Of a stretch of 30,053 bases of DNA, positions 22,376 through 30,053 are shown piece by piece. Source of the DNA: Planctomycetota bacterium (lineage in GTDB: Bacteria; Planctomycetota; Planctomycetia; Pirellulales; Lacipirellulaceae); the NCBI GenBank assembly GCA_022614705.1, contig JAKEIB010000131.1, positions 1 to 30,053 of the forward strand, given 5' to 3'. The notes under the pieces were generated by a model. That model made no database searches. It was not told the origin of the DNA and saw nothing but the letters and a program-made list of their open reading frames with translations. The number at the start of each line of letters is the position of its first letter. Positions within the stretch are counted from its first letter, which is position 1. A program made the translations under genes and the position numbers.

Positions 22376-24100
22376 TCACTCAGCCGCCCCGTCATCGGTC
22401 GCCATCTCTTCGACGAACACTTTGAACGCCAGCTGAATCGGCTGGCCAGTGCGCATGTCGCGATGTTGCACGCGGCCGACGTAGATCTTTCCCAGTTCGG
22501 CGGCCAGCACCATCGGCGGTCGCGGTCCCGTGACTTGTCCGCCGCCGATCGTGCGCGGCTGCTTTAGCTTGCTCTTCAACTCGTCGATTTTGCTGAGCTC
22601 AAGCTCATTGAAAGCGTCCAAATCGAGTGGCTTTGGTTCGCCGGCGCTTGCTTCGCCTTCGTTCCTTTCACCCTCATTCGCGTTGCCGTCGGACTCGACC
22701 ACGCGCACCCAAGCGTCGGCCTGGCCGAACGGACCTCCGTATCCGAACGGGCTGTCGACGAACTGCAGCGTGAGCCGGTCCTTCTGTTGGGCCGGTCGGA
22801 GCCAGGAAGTATTGTCCTGCCCGTATTGATACGGCCGGGGCGGCCCGCCGTCGACTTGCAGCGTGGCCTCGCCGGTCGTCTTGCCGCCGCCCTGCATCGC
22901 CGTAGCCTCCCAGGCGACGCGAATGGTCGCTTGAATCGCCCGGTCGAGTTTCAGCTCGATCGGCTTGGTTTCGGCCGCGTCGGCTTTCAATTCGACGTTC
23001 CCGCTGCCGTGATTAAAACCACCGGCCTGCACGTGATACGTGTACTTCATGGGGAAGGCCAGTATCTCGGCGCTGCCTTCGGCATCGGACTCGGCCGTGA
23101 GCGTGTGGCTCGTGGTATTCCCGCGCGGCGACATTCCCTGGAATGAAACCCGCGCGCCGACGACAGGCTTTCCATCCGTGCCGACCAAATGAATCCGAAA
23201 CGGCTTCTTGGCCGCCTCGTCGTATCGGCGCACCACTAGTTCTCCGGCATCCTTCACGCGGTTCGACGAGCCATTGAGTTCGAACGACTTGGATTCCAAA
23301 CCGGGCCGTGTGACATCGAGATTACACGGCTGCTCATCGTTGTTCCGATGCCGGTTGAACGTGTACACGAAATAACCGTCGTCGAACGATTCGAGGTTTT
23401 CATCCTGGCCGTTGTTGCATTGGATTTGGAAGGCGGAGCGCTCAATGGGCTGCTTCTCGTGATCGACGAGCCGGAACAGCGCGGCGATATGCCGCATGTC
23501 TGCACTGGAAGCCTGTTTGCCCAAGTCGGCGTTCAGCTTATCGAGCCGCTCCACGAGCGCGGGCGGCATCTTTTCCATTTCGACGCGCCGCTTGATGCGT
23601 TCCACAAGCTGATCGGTCATGCCCGGGTAGGCTTTCGCAATGGCCTCGCGCTGCTTTTCGAGCACGTCGTTGGCGGCCTGGCCGTAGCCGGCGTCGGAGA
23701 GGCTGCTGGCGTACCAATAGGCAATGTGAGGATCATCCGGCGCGAGCCGCGCCGCCTCGGCCAGCAGACCGATGACTTCTCGGCCGGAATCGTTCGTCAG
23801 CCGCGCTTCGAGCGCGGACGTCAACAGCCGATGCGCCTGCCGATCGGGCCCCGCGTCGACGGCCGCGATGGTGTCGACTTCGGTAAGCGGCACGCGCAGC
23901 TCCGAATCGCCGATCTTCACGATGGCGTCGTTGCCGTCGATCTTGACCGTGCCGACCAGGCTCGTGCCCGATTTGAGCGTGACTTCCACGTCGGCAAACA
24001 GCGTCGTGGCGCTGAACAACGCTGACCAGGCCAATGCAGCCGACACGATAACGACTTGACGCCCAACCATCCGCCAGATGAATCGCGCGAGTTGTGACAT
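22376..24100 (-). CDS. 574-aa exported protein with carboxypeptidase-regulatory-like region
   Basis: The ATG at 24098-24100 (product MSQLARF...) follows GGGAG with 8 nt spacing; a frame start at 24115 has none. A signal peptide ends near LFA (about residue 36). The next part (VTLKSGTSLVGTVKIDGND, ELRVPLTEVDTI) resembles the small beta-barrel found at the start of many planctomycete secreted proteins. A helical, TPR-like stretch follows (ALEARLTNDSGREVIGLLAEAARLAPDD, broken by helices). The second half is strand-rich with VGARVSFQGMSPRGN and VQAGGFNHGSGNVELKAD, typical of Ig-like or CarboxypepD_reg-like domains. A Glu- and Asn-rich linker precedes a last strand-rich segment. There are no catalytic motifs. 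It is probably a structural or binding envelope protein. Confidence 0.8.
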   Translation of the reverse strand: MSQLARFIWRMVGRQVVIVSAALAWSALFSATTLFADVEVTLKSGTSLVGTVKIDGNDAIVKIGDSELRVPLTEVDTIAAVDAGPDRQAHRLLTSALEARLTNDSGREVIGLLAEAARLAPDDPHIAYWYASSLSDAGYGQAANDVLEKQREAIAKAYPGMTDQLVERIKRRVEMEKMPPALVERLDKLNADLGKQASSADMRHIAALFRLVDHEKQPIERSAFQIQCNNGQDENLESFDDGYFVYTFNRHRNNDEQPCNLDVTRPGLESKSFELNGSSNRVKDAGELVVRRYDEAAKKPFRIHLVGTDGKPVVGARVSFQGMSPRGNTTSHTLTAESDAEGSAEILAFPMKYTYHVQAGGFNHGSGNVELKADAAETKPIELKLDRAIQATIRVAWEATAMQGGGKTTGEATLQVDGGPPRPYQYGQDNTSWLRPAQQKDRLTLQFVDSPFGYGGPFGQADAWVRVVESDGNANEGERNEGEASAGEPKPLDLDAFNELELSKIDELKSKLKQPRTIGGGQVTGPRPPMVLAAELGKIYVGRVQHRDMRTGQPIQLAFKVFVEEMATDDGAAE

Positions 24101-24324
24101 GTTCGTTACTCCCACACTGTGAGAAGGCGTTCGATGCTAGTCGAGTATAATCGATCGTCGTCGGAATCGAGACGGAAATCTTGCCGCTGGCCGAATGGGC
24201 GAAACTCGTGCCGCCCGATATGGCCAAGTCTCACATGCCTGTAGAATATTCAAAGCCGACTGACCGGCCTTAGCGCCCCGACGAGCCAACGGTTCCACAA
24301 CATCATTTGCAGTAGCGCATCACA

Positions 24325-24567
24325 ATGCCGACCATTTCCGGTATTCCGGGACCGCACCGGTTTTTCTTCTACAGCTTCGATTGCAACGAGCCCAAGCACG
24401 TCCACGTGCGCCGTGAGCGGAAGGTTTGTAAATTCTGGCTTGAGCCGGTGGCCTTGGCCTATAATAACGGTTACTCAGCCAAGGATTTGAATCGCATCCG
24501 CCGGACTATCACGGATCACTTGCATCACATTTTGGAGGCATGGGATGAACACTGCGGCAATCAATGA
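24325..24567 (+). CDS. DUF4160 family protein
   Basis: The 80-aa product opens MPTISGIPGPHRFFFYSFDC, followed by NEPKHVHVRRERKVCKFWLEP. The (P)HxHV motif and FYSxDxxEPxHVHV pattern are those of DUF4160. It ends with a helix containing RRTITDHLHHILEAWDEHC. DUF4160 genes are often next to DUF2442 genes, and the pair has been proposed as a toxin-antitoxin-like module. The downstream DUF2442 start lies inside this gene with a 23-bp overlap, so translation is probably coupled. There is no clear ribosome-binding site for the ATG at 24325. Confidence 0.88.
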   Translation: MPTISGIPGPHRFFFYSFDCNEPKHVHVRRERKVCKFWLEPVALAYNNGYSAKDLNRIRRTITDHLHHILEAWDEHCGNQ

Positions 24568-24820
24568 CCCGATGATCGTGTCGCTCAATGTGACTGCGGA
24601 CAACATAACAGCCGAATTATCCGATGGTCGAACGGTGAGTGTGCCGCTGGCCTGGTCGTGGCGACTCTCCGACGCGACTGCCGAACAACGCAAGAATTTT
24701 GAGATTATCGGAAGTGGTGAAGGAGTCCACTGGCCCGATATCGACGAAGACATCAGCGCCCGGGGAATGCTGCAGGGAATTCCAGCTCGTCCGCCCATTC
24801 AATCGACCGGCACTCGATGA
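24545..24820 (+). CDS. DUF2442 family protein
   Basis: The 91-aa product has the DUF2442 layout: a strand ITAELSDGRTVSVPLAWSW, then RLSDATAEQRKNFEIIGSG, then EGVHWPDIDEDISARGMLQG. Gly-Val-His-Trp-Pro-Asp-Ile-Asp-Glu-Asp is the family's strongest motif. The ATG at 24545 has GGAGG 6 nt upstream, within the end of the DUF4160 gene. It is the likely partner, possibly antitoxin, of the DUF4160 protein. The molecular role of either is not established. Its stop overlaps the first ATG of the aminotransferase frame by 3 bp (ATGA). Confidence 0.9.
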   Translation: MNTAAINDPMIVSLNVTADNITAELSDGRTVSVPLAWSWRLSDATAEQRKNFEIIGSGEGVHWPDIDEDISARGMLQGIPARPPIQSTGTR

Positions 24821-24828
24821 GGAAGGCG

Positions 24829-25755
24829 ATGCACGTCGGACCATTCAGAAGAATGGCGAACGTCAATGGCGAGATCACACCGCTGGAGGATGCGCGGATA
24901 TCGGTCCTCGACCGCGGCTTTCTCTACGGCGATTCGGTGTACGAGGTGTTTCGCACCTACTCCGGCGTGCCGATGTTCTGCCACGAGCATTTCGATCGGA
25001 TGGACAACTCGGCCCGGCTGATCCACATGACGATCTCGCAATCGCGCGAAGAGATGCTCGACCAGATGCGTCGCACGGCGCGGGCGGCCGAGGTGCCGGC
25101 GAGTCAGGATATTTACGTTCGTTGGCATGTCACCCGCGGCACAGGTGCGCTCGATCTCGTGCCGGCCCGCGACCTGCGCTCCAGCTTTGTCATCATTCTG
25201 AAAGAAGTGCCCAGCTGGAATCCAGAGTTCTACTCGCGCGGCATGCGGCTGGCTGTGACGCGCGTGCGGCGCAACCCGGTCGAAGCGCTCAGCCCGGACA
25301 TCAAAAGCGGCAACTACCTCAACAACATCCTGGGCGTGGCCGAGGCGATCGAGCTGGGCGCCGACGACTGTCTCATGCTGAACCCGTCCGGTATCGTGAC
25401 CGAAGCGTCGAATAGCAACGTGTTCTTTGTGATCGACGATCGCCTCGTGACGCCCAGCGCGAAGTCAGGCGTGCTGCGCGGCATCACCAAGGCGGCCATT
25501 CAGCGTCTCAGCGCGGAGGCCGGTTTCTCCGTTCACGAAACATCGATCCCCGCCAGCCACCTCGAGCGCGCCACCGAATGCTTTGTGACCAGTGCGACGC
25601 GCGAAGCCATGCCAGTAGCAAGCCTGCGATTAGAAAACGGTGCGTGGCGCGAGCTCCCGCCCGGCGGCGGCCCCGTGACGCGACGCGTGGCGCAGGCTTA
25701 CAAGCAGTACGTCGACCGGTATGTGCGGGAAAACTCATTACTACGGCTCCTCTAA
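24829..25755 (+). CDS. Class IV PLP aminotransferase, branched-chain/D-amino-acid type
   Basis: This fold-type IV enzyme transfers an amino group between an amino acid and a 2-oxo acid. The 308-aa product has ISVLDRGFLYGDSVYEVFRT at the N terminus, DIKSGNYLNNILG with the PLP lysine (Lys159), and the phosphate-binding segment GIVTEASNSNVFFV, then CFVTSATREAMPV. BCAT, D-amino-acid aminotransferase and 4-amino-4-deoxychorismate lyase share these motifs, so the exact substrate is uncertain; BCAT-like is most likely. Three starts are possible: 24817 (ATGA overlap), 24829 (GAGG 6 nt upstream, chosen) and 24853 (matches the usual N terminus). It is close behind the DUF4160-DUF2442 pair and perhaps co-transcribed. 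Confidence 0.88.
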   Translation: MHVGPFRRMANVNGEITPLEDARISVLDRGFLYGDSVYEVFRTYSGVPMFCHEHFDRMDNSARLIHMTISQSREEMLDQMRRTARAAEVPASQDIYVRWHVTRGTGALDLVPARDLRSSFVIILKEVPSWNPEFYSRGMRLAVTRVRRNPVEALSPDIKSGNYLNNILGVAEAIELGADDCLMLNPSGIVTEASNSNVFFVIDDRLVTPSAKSGVLRGITKAAIQRLSAEAGFSVHETSIPASHLERATECFVTSATREAMPVASLRLENGAWRELPPGGGPVTRRVAQAYKQYVDRYVRENSLLRLL

Positions 25756-25786
25756 AGTGCAGCCGCGTGGCCTCGGATCATGGCAA

Positions 25787-27160
25787 TCAATCCGTCCTTT
25801 TAGCCGTCTGGTCGATCCCGTTCTGGTGCAGGATCAGCTCGTTCACTTTGCCGTTCTTATCCGGCACGAACGTAATTTGAGCATCCACGGCGCGAAGAAA
25901 GAACTTCGTCTTGGATTCTGGAAACAAGGCAAGCTTCGATTGCCCCGTGGCCTGCACCATCAGCTTGCCGTCTTCCACGGTAACCGTGAGAGCGAACTGC
26001 GGCGTAATCGCGAACACGCCCGCATACGCCTCCAGCACTTTCGGATCGACCTTCATTTCGGTCCGCTTCTTCGGCGCTTCCACGTTGACGCCACACGCCA
26101 CGCGCGTCAGCTGCTCGCCCAATGGATCCACCTTGTCCGTCGACGTATTGCTCAGCACCACGACGCCGGCGTTCATGCTCGGCACGACCGACACCCACGA
26201 CGAGTACCCGCCCGTTCTGCCGTTGTGCCACCGCGTAACACCGTCCCGCGCGATGTGCCAGCCCAGACCGATCCCCATGCCGTCTTTCATCGTGTGTCGC
26301 CTCTCGAACGCCGTCTGCATCGCTTTCGTGATCGGCCGATCATCCTTCGCCAACCCGGCCGCCACGAACTTCACCATGTCCGCACACGTCGAGCGAATCG
26401 CGCCCGCTCCGGCCAGCGTCGGCACATCCCAATTCGCGCTCGCTTCCAGGTCGTCGTCATACGGCGGCGCCAACCGCCTGCGCTGATTGGCTGTGAGCTT
26501 GATGCGCGTGTCCTTCATCTTGAGCGGCTTTGCGATTCGCTCGCCAACGAGCCGCTCGTAGCTCATCCGCTGCTGCTTCGCCAGCACATGCCCCAATGTT
26601 CCCATACCAAGATTCGAATACTCATATTCGCCGGGCGATTTCGCCAGCTTGTATCCCTTCAAGTACTCATAGAGCTGCTTCACCGTGTAAACCGCGTACG
26701 GATTGCTGGCATCCTTCGGAAACAGGTTATTCGGCAGCCGCGGCAGCCCGGACGTATGCGTCGCCAGGCGCTCGAGCGTGATCGGTTTCTCATGCACAAC
26801 AATCTTCACCGACTCGGGCAAGTACTTCTGCACCAGGTCGTCCAGCTTCACCTCGCCCGCGTTCACCAGGTCCGCGAGCAGCACGCCGGTGAATGCTTTG
26901 CTGGCTGAACCGATCTCGTACACCGTTTCACCGTCCGGGCGTTTGCCGTCGCCCTTCTTCGTTTCGCCGTAACCAAAAACCTGCGTTTCACCGTCCTTCA
27001 CAATCCCCACGACGCAGCCAACCAGCTCGCCCTCGTCGATCAACGGCTGCACCAGCGGATCGATCTCCGAATGCAGATCGAGACCATACGAGTTCGACGC
27101 CAGGCTCAAGAAAGTCGCCAACACAAATGTCCACAAAACGCATGTCAACCAGAATCGCAT
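25787..27160 (-). CDS. Exported serine hydrolase, class C beta-lactamase/PBP fold
   Basis: The ATG at 27158-27160 has AGGAG 8 nt upstream; a frame start at 27187 has none. The 457-aa product has a signal peptide ending near NSYG (about residue 26). The catalytic SxxK is SASK (Ser85, Lys88), the second motif is YSN (Tyr181, Asn183), and the third is HNGRTGG (about 312-318), replacing the KTG box as in many esterase/EstB-like members. The last 90 or so residues form an additional strand-rich domain (FALTVTVEDGKLMVQATG), a lipocalin-like tail common in these proteins. It probably acts on peptidoglycan peptides, esters or D-amino-acid peptides outside the cell. Antibiotic resistance is not implied. 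Confidence 0.92.
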   Translation of the reverse strand: MRFWLTCVLWTFVLATFLSLASNSYGLDLHSEIDPLVQPLIDEGELVGCVVGIVKDGETQVFGYGETKKGDGKRPDGETVYEIGSASKAFTGVLLADLVNAGEVKLDDLVQKYLPESVKIVVHEKPITLERLATHTSGLPRLPNNLFPKDASNPYAVYTVKQLYEYLKGYKLAKSPGEYEYSNLGMGTLGHVLAKQQRMSYERLVGERIAKPLKMKDTRIKLTANQRRRLAPPYDDDLEASANWDVPTLAGAGAIRSTCADMVKFVAAGLAKDDRPITKAMQTAFERRHTMKDGMGIGLGWHIARDGVTRWHNGRTGGYSSWVSVVPSMNAGVVVLSNTSTDKVDPLGEQLTRVACGVNVEAPKKRTEMKVDPKVLEAYAGVFAITPQFALTVTVEDGKLMVQATGQSKLALFPESKTKFFLRAVDAQITFVPDKNGKVNELILHQNGIDQTAKRTD

Positions 27161-27210
27161 TGGTTTAACTCCTGGAATGTCGTCCATAATTCGTTGAGTT
27201 TATTGGTCGG

Positions 27211-27236
27211 AGCCCGGTCGCCGCGGCGACCGGGCT
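27211..27236. repeat. Perfect 11-bp hairpin with CGCG loop
   Basis: AGCCCGGTCGC (27211-27221) and GCGACCGGGCT (27226-27236) pair perfectly. It lies between the stop of the four-TM gene and the start of the serine hydrolase on the same strand. There is no T run on either side, so a classical intrinsic terminator is not supported. It could be a Rho-linked terminator, a processing site or a dispersed repeat. Confidence 0.7.
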
Positions 27237-27280
27237 TCAATCCAATTTGTCTATTGCCAACCAAACAATGATCCGCCAAA

Positions 27281-27889
27281 TCACTCGTCACCCTTCATGA
27301 GGCTTTCGCGAACTGCCAGCAATTCTTGCCGCCGCGGCTCGAGCGACGCCCGCACCGCGTATTGATTGACCCAGTAAACTCCGGCACATACTAACCCGCA
27401 GAACGTCACCGTCGCTGCAAATACGGCCCAGCGTAACGACGACGCTTCCTCCATGTTCATGGTCGAATGAACGAATACAATCAGCATCCCGACCGCTGGC
27501 GGCAAGATGTACCACCACAATACATTCTTCAACAACCAAATCTGATGCTCCACGTCTTCCAGCGACGCCTCGACACATCCGAGCAGCGAATCGCCGAACC
27601 TCGCGGACCGGCCACGCCGTCGAAACCGATCGACCAAAATGAAACCGCCAACCCATATGCAAGTTCCACCGAGCAGCACCCAGGGCCAGCCATGGCCGCT
27701 AAGTCCATCCCAAATGAAAAGCACCGCCACGGCCGCCGCCACGAACACTTCGCGAAAGTCGCGCCAGAATATCGTCCGCTTGAAGCTTCGCTGGTTATGT
27801 CGCAGCTCCCGCAACAACAGTTCCGGCTCGATGCGTAGCCGAGAGCTTGGTTGCGATTGCCAGGTTTGTTGCAGATCGTCAAGCGACAT
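27281..27889 (-). CDS. Four-TM membrane protein, partner of the ECF sigma factor
   Basis: The 202-aa product has a cytoplasmic N terminus (MSLDDLQQTWQSQP) and four predicted helices (about 47-62, 68-88, 124-141 and 153-173), then a charged tail. The start overlaps the end of the sigma factor gene by 11 bp, which means translational coupling. No zinc-finger or FecR-like anti-sigma domain is present. Gene order makes it the best candidate for the sigma factor's regulator, perhaps through the N-terminal 45 residues. This is inference. The family has no name that I recognise. Confidence 0.78.
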   Translation of the reverse strand: MSLDDLQQTWQSQPSSRLRIEPELLLRELRHNQRSFKRTIFWRDFREVFVAAAVAVLFIWDGLSGHGWPWVLLGGTCIWVGGFILVDRFRRRGRSARFGDSLLGCVEASLEDVEHQIWLLKNVLWWYILPPAVGMLIVFVHSTMNMEEASSLRWAVFAATVTFCGLVCAGVYWVNQYAVRASLEPRRQELLAVRESLMKGDE

Positions 27890-28403
27890 CGTCGGTTTCT
27901 TTCAGTTGCGCGGCCAGCGACTTCTTCACGCGATTCAAGCGTACGCCGACGTTCGACTCTGAAATGCCAATCACCTCGGCCATATCGCTGTAACTGAGTC
28001 CATCGAGGTACAGCAACACGAGCGCTCGATCAGCCGGCGCGAGCGCCCGCACGACTTCATACAGCCGATCGACCGCTTCACGCTTGGCGTGCAAATCGCT
28101 CGGCGTGCCGCAATCATCGGTCACGGCGGACGCGACAGCCAACGCACGCCGCCCGTCGCGGTGCTTCGTTTCGCGTCGCTTCCATGCCAGCGCCGTGTTA
28201 AGGGCCACTCGATACAGCCACGTGGTTGCCTTCGATTCGGCGCGAAAGCTCGGAATCGACATCCAGACTTGCAGCAGGACTTCCTGCAGCAAGTCGTCGA
28301 AATCCGACGCACTCGCGGCGAACGACCGTACCACTTTGACGAGCAGCCCGGTGTGCTCGTCGAGCCACTGGCGAAATTGCGATTCGTAATCGGTCCGGCT
28401 CAA
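27879..28403 (-). CDS. ECF RNA polymerase sigma factor
   Basis: The 174-aa product has region 2 at about residues 10-78 (DDLLQEVLLQVWMSIPSF, TTWLYRVALNTALAWKRR) and region 4 at about 108-166 (LAPADRALVLLYLDGL, YSDMAEVIGISESNVGVRL). It starts at TTG 28401-28403, supported by GGGAGA 6-7 nt upstream. It is a compact ECF factor without extension. The stop lies within the start of the four-TM gene, so the two form one unit. It is separated from bioF by 67 bp with no clear terminator. Confidence 0.92.
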   Translation of the reverse strand: MSRTDYESQFRQWLDEHTGLLVKVVRSFAASASDFDDLLQEVLLQVWMSIPSFRAESKATTWLYRVALNTALAWKRRETKHRDGRRALAVASAVTDDCGTPSDLHAKREAVDRLYEVVRALAPADRALVLLYLDGLSYSDMAEVIGISESNVGVRLNRVKKSLAAQLKETDDVA

Positions 28404-28470
28404 CGAGAATCTCCCACTGCTGCCTAATTAGTGACTGCTGCGAGAAAGAACTTACAGCAGCGCTCGAAAA

Positions 28471-29643
28471 TTAACGCATCGCCGCCAGCTGTTTCACCAG
28501 GGCATCGACTATTTCCGGCGTGTGGTGATAGCAAAAGCTGATCCGCAGCAGCGATTCGCCGTCGGGCACCGACGGTGGCCGAATGCCGGGCACGAAGAAG
28601 CCGGCCTCGCGAAGCTGAGCGGCGAGCCGCATTGTGCGCGTCGTGTCGCCAATCACAATCGGGATGATTTGACTCTCGGAGCCGGCAACATTCCATCCAT
28701 CGGCGCGCAAGCGTCGACGGAAGTCGGCGCTTCGTTCCAACAATTGCACGCGGCGATGCGACTCCTCACGCACGATATCCAACGCCGCAAGCGCAGCCGC
28801 GCTCGTCGCGGCCGGTTGGGCAGTCGAAAACACGTAAGTCCGCGCTCGATTCGCCAGCCAATCGATGAGCGACTGCCGCCCGCAAGCAAACCCGCCGCCG
28901 CTACCCAGCGCTTTGCTGAGCGTACCGACTCGGATGTGTACGCGATCGTGTAAGCCAGCGTGCTCAACAATGCCACAACCGCGTTCGCCGAACACGCCCG
29001 TCGCGTGCGCTTCGTCGACCATCAGCATCGCGCTATACTGTTCGGCCAGTTCCGCGAGTTGCGCAAGCGGCGCGATATCCCCGTCCATGCTGAACACGGT
29101 ATCCGTCACGATCAGTCGGCGGCGATAGCCAGCGCTCTTGCGAAGCAACATCTCCAGCGCATCGCAATCCCCGTGCGGATAAACAAACCGCGCCGCTTTC
29201 GCTAGCCGGCAGCCATCGATCAGACTCGCGTGGTTCTTGGCATCGCCGAAGATCGCATCCGGCTCGTCCACGAGCGCCGGAATCACGCCGGCATTCGCCG
29301 CGAAGCCCGACGGGAACACGAGCGCCGCTTCGGTCCCCTCAAATTCGGCGAGACGGCGCTCTAGCTCAGCGTGCGCCTCGCCGCGGCCGCTGACGAGCGG
29401 ACTCGCCCCGCTTCCCCACCCTTCCCGCTCGCTCGCTGCGCGGGCCGCGGCAGTCACGCGCTGGTCGGCGGCGAGGCCCAGATAATCGTTCGATCCGAAG
29501 TTGATCAGCTCGCGGCCGTCGAGGATCACGCGCGACGTCTGCGGTCCGCTGCGCACGGCAAGTTGTCGCCGCAATCCGTCGCGCTCAAGCTCGGCCAGCG
29601 CGCTGTCGATCCATGCCAGCGGGTCGTGCGTAGAAGTTTTCAT
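28471..29643 (-). CDS. bioF: 8-amino-7-oxononanoate synthase
   Basis: BioF condenses pimeloyl-thioester with alanine in biotin synthesis. The 390-aa product matches the alpha-oxoamine synthase family: INFGSNDYLGLA (47-58), SGRGEAHAELERRLA (85-99), VFPSGFAANAGV (109-120), DEAHATGVFG (210-219) and the PLP lysine in TLSKALGSGGGF (Lys244). 2-Amino-3-ketobutyrate CoA ligase and serine palmitoyltransferase share this fold. The SGRGEAH and DYLGLA forms favour BioF, but no other bio gene is in the window. The ATG at 29643 has no obvious ribosome-binding site. Confidence 0.88.
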   Translation of the reverse strand: MKTSTHDPLAWIDSALAELERDGLRRQLAVRSGPQTSRVILDGRELINFGSNDYLGLAADQRVTAAARAASEREGWGSGASPLVSGRGEAHAELERRLAEFEGTEAALVFPSGFAANAGVIPALVDEPDAIFGDAKNHASLIDGCRLAKAARFVYPHGDCDALEMLLRKSAGYRRRLIVTDTVFSMDGDIAPLAQLAELAEQYSAMLMVDEAHATGVFGERGCGIVEHAGLHDRVHIRVGTLSKALGSGGGFACGRQSLIDWLANRARTYVFSTAQPAATSAAALAALDIVREESHRRVQLLERSADFRRRLRADGWNVAGSESQIIPIVIGDTTRTMRLAAQLREAGFFVPGIRPPSVPDGESLLRISFCYHHTPEIVDALVKQLAAMR

Positions 29644-29663
29644 GCGAACAAAACTGCAAGTAC

Positions 29664-29734
29664 TGTCATTCAGAGCGAAGCGAAGAATCCAGTCTGTCAG
29701 CTCGCAAGATCCTTCGCTCCGCTCAGGATGACAC
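29664..29734. repeat. Inverted repeat, GTCATTCAGAGCGAAGCGAAG family
   Basis: The left arm 29664-29690 and right arm 29708-29734 are complementary with a few mismatches (GTCAT, then AGCGAAGCGAAGAATC against GATCCTTCGCTCCGCT). The loop is 17 nt. It lies 20 bp upstream of the bioF start, in the position of its leader or promoter. Such TCATCCTGAGCG phrases are common dispersed repeats in many bacterial genomes. Confidence 0.7.
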
Positions 29735-29859
29735 GAACTTCCCCTCGTTTGACAACCGCCTTCGTGGCCGGAACAATGAGTTTAGCACGGTAATTTCCGG
29801 CCTCTGCGGGCCTGGAACTTTCGCCCCCGTCCCCGCGTCCAATCTAGCGAGCACGCGCC

Positions 29860-30053
29860 TTGAGCGACGACGCCCCACTCATTGCGGCCACGCTTGCCGG
29901 CGACTCGGCGGCCTTCGGCCGATTGGTGGGATTGTATCAAGACCGGCTTTATAACTCGCTCGTTCGGGTGGTGGGATCGGCCGAGGATGCCGGCGATATC
30001 GTTCAGGACGCCTTTGTGCAGGCGTTCGTGAAGCTCGATTCGTTTCGCGGCTC
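29860..30053 (+). CDS. ECF RNA polymerase sigma factor, N-terminal part (runs off the window)
   Basis: The frame starts at TTG 29860-29862 and stays open to the right edge, encoding 64 residues. It reads SDDAPLIAATLAGDSAAFGR, LVGLYQDRLYNSLVRVVGSA and EDAGDIVQDAFVQAFVKLDS, which is sigma region 2.1-2.2. The D-A-x-D-I-V-Q-D-A-F pattern is typical of ECF factors. Region 4 and any partner gene lie outside. There is no clear ribosome-binding site. Confidence 0.85.
   Translation, partial: MSDDAPLIAATLAGDSAAFGRLVGLYQDRLYNSLVRVVGSAEDAGDIVQDAFVQAFVKLDSFRG

Noticed and set aside
24150..24273. Open stretch reading ETEILPLAEWAKLVPPDM upstream of DUF4160
   Set aside because: It looks faintly protein-like but has no start codon or ribosome-binding site and matches nothing I know; it may be a gene remnant.
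27211..27236. Perfect hairpin as an intrinsic terminator
   Set aside because: There is no T run after the stem on either strand, so it is listed as a hairpin repeat instead.
1..30053. tRNA, rRNA and riboswitch genes
   Set aside because: I looked for T-loop GTTCGAnTCC signatures and known riboswitch cores and saw none; a covariance-model scan would be decisive.

Overview
The window reads like a chromosome segment from a high-GC planctomycete, probably near Pirellulales. This is an inference from gene content: a formylglycine sulfatase, a Tat-exported Gfo/Idh/MocA oxidoreductase, three ECF sigma factor genes, a leucine-rich-repeat secretory protein, a small PDZ protein, many lipoproteins, and intergenic spaces full of inverted-repeat elements. 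No rRNA, tRNA, CRISPR array, prophage or complete insertion sequence was seen. Most genes are ordinary chromosomal ones. The accessory-looking part is about 5.1-7.0 kb, which is visibly more AT-rich than its flanks.

Layout. 0-5 kb: the C-terminal tail of an unknown protein; two divergent lipoprotein genes with similar C-terminal halves; rlmN (23S rRNA methyltransferase), whose reading frame has absorbed dispersed-repeat DNA; sppA (membrane S49 peptidase); and a TIM-barrel sugar isomerase/epimerase-like gene starting with GTG. 5-7 kb: a truncated GIY-type (Eco29kI-like) endonuclease fragment colliding with a 72-aa gene, an HNH endonuclease, and about 620 bp without a gene. 7-9.5 kb: an ECF sigma factor and a large single-pass membrane anti-sigma-like protein. 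9.5-13.6 kb: a two-domain arylsulfatase and a Gfo/Idh/MocA oxidoreductase. 14-19.1 kb: an LRR protein, a TadE-like membrane protein, a conserved hypothetical protein and Tex. 19.4-21.8 kb: an 81-aa conserved protein, a LOG-family protein, and a secreted PDZ protein with a possible sigma-54 promoter and a clear terminator. 22-24.1 kb: a ParE-like toxin remnant, an overlooked 31-aa membrane peptide and a 574-aa exported protein. 24.3-25.8 kb: an overlapping DUF4160-DUF2442 pair running into a class IV aminotransferase gene. 25.8-30 kb: a beta-lactamase-fold serine hydrolase, an ECF sigma factor with an overlapping four-TM partner, bioF, and the start of a third ECF sigma factor.

The strongest non-genic signal is the density of imperfect inverted repeats in at least six sequence families. 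They sit in spacers, abut or contain stop codons, nest inside one another near 2.6-2.86 kb, and in rlmN form part of the coding sequence. One element (19.70-19.82 kb) has paired compensatory changes between its two arms, which suggests that its fold matters or that it copies through a folded intermediate. I see no convincing complete new defence system. The closest candidates are the HNH endonuclease with an unusual N-terminal domain beside a broken GIY nuclease, and the DUF4160-DUF2442 pair.
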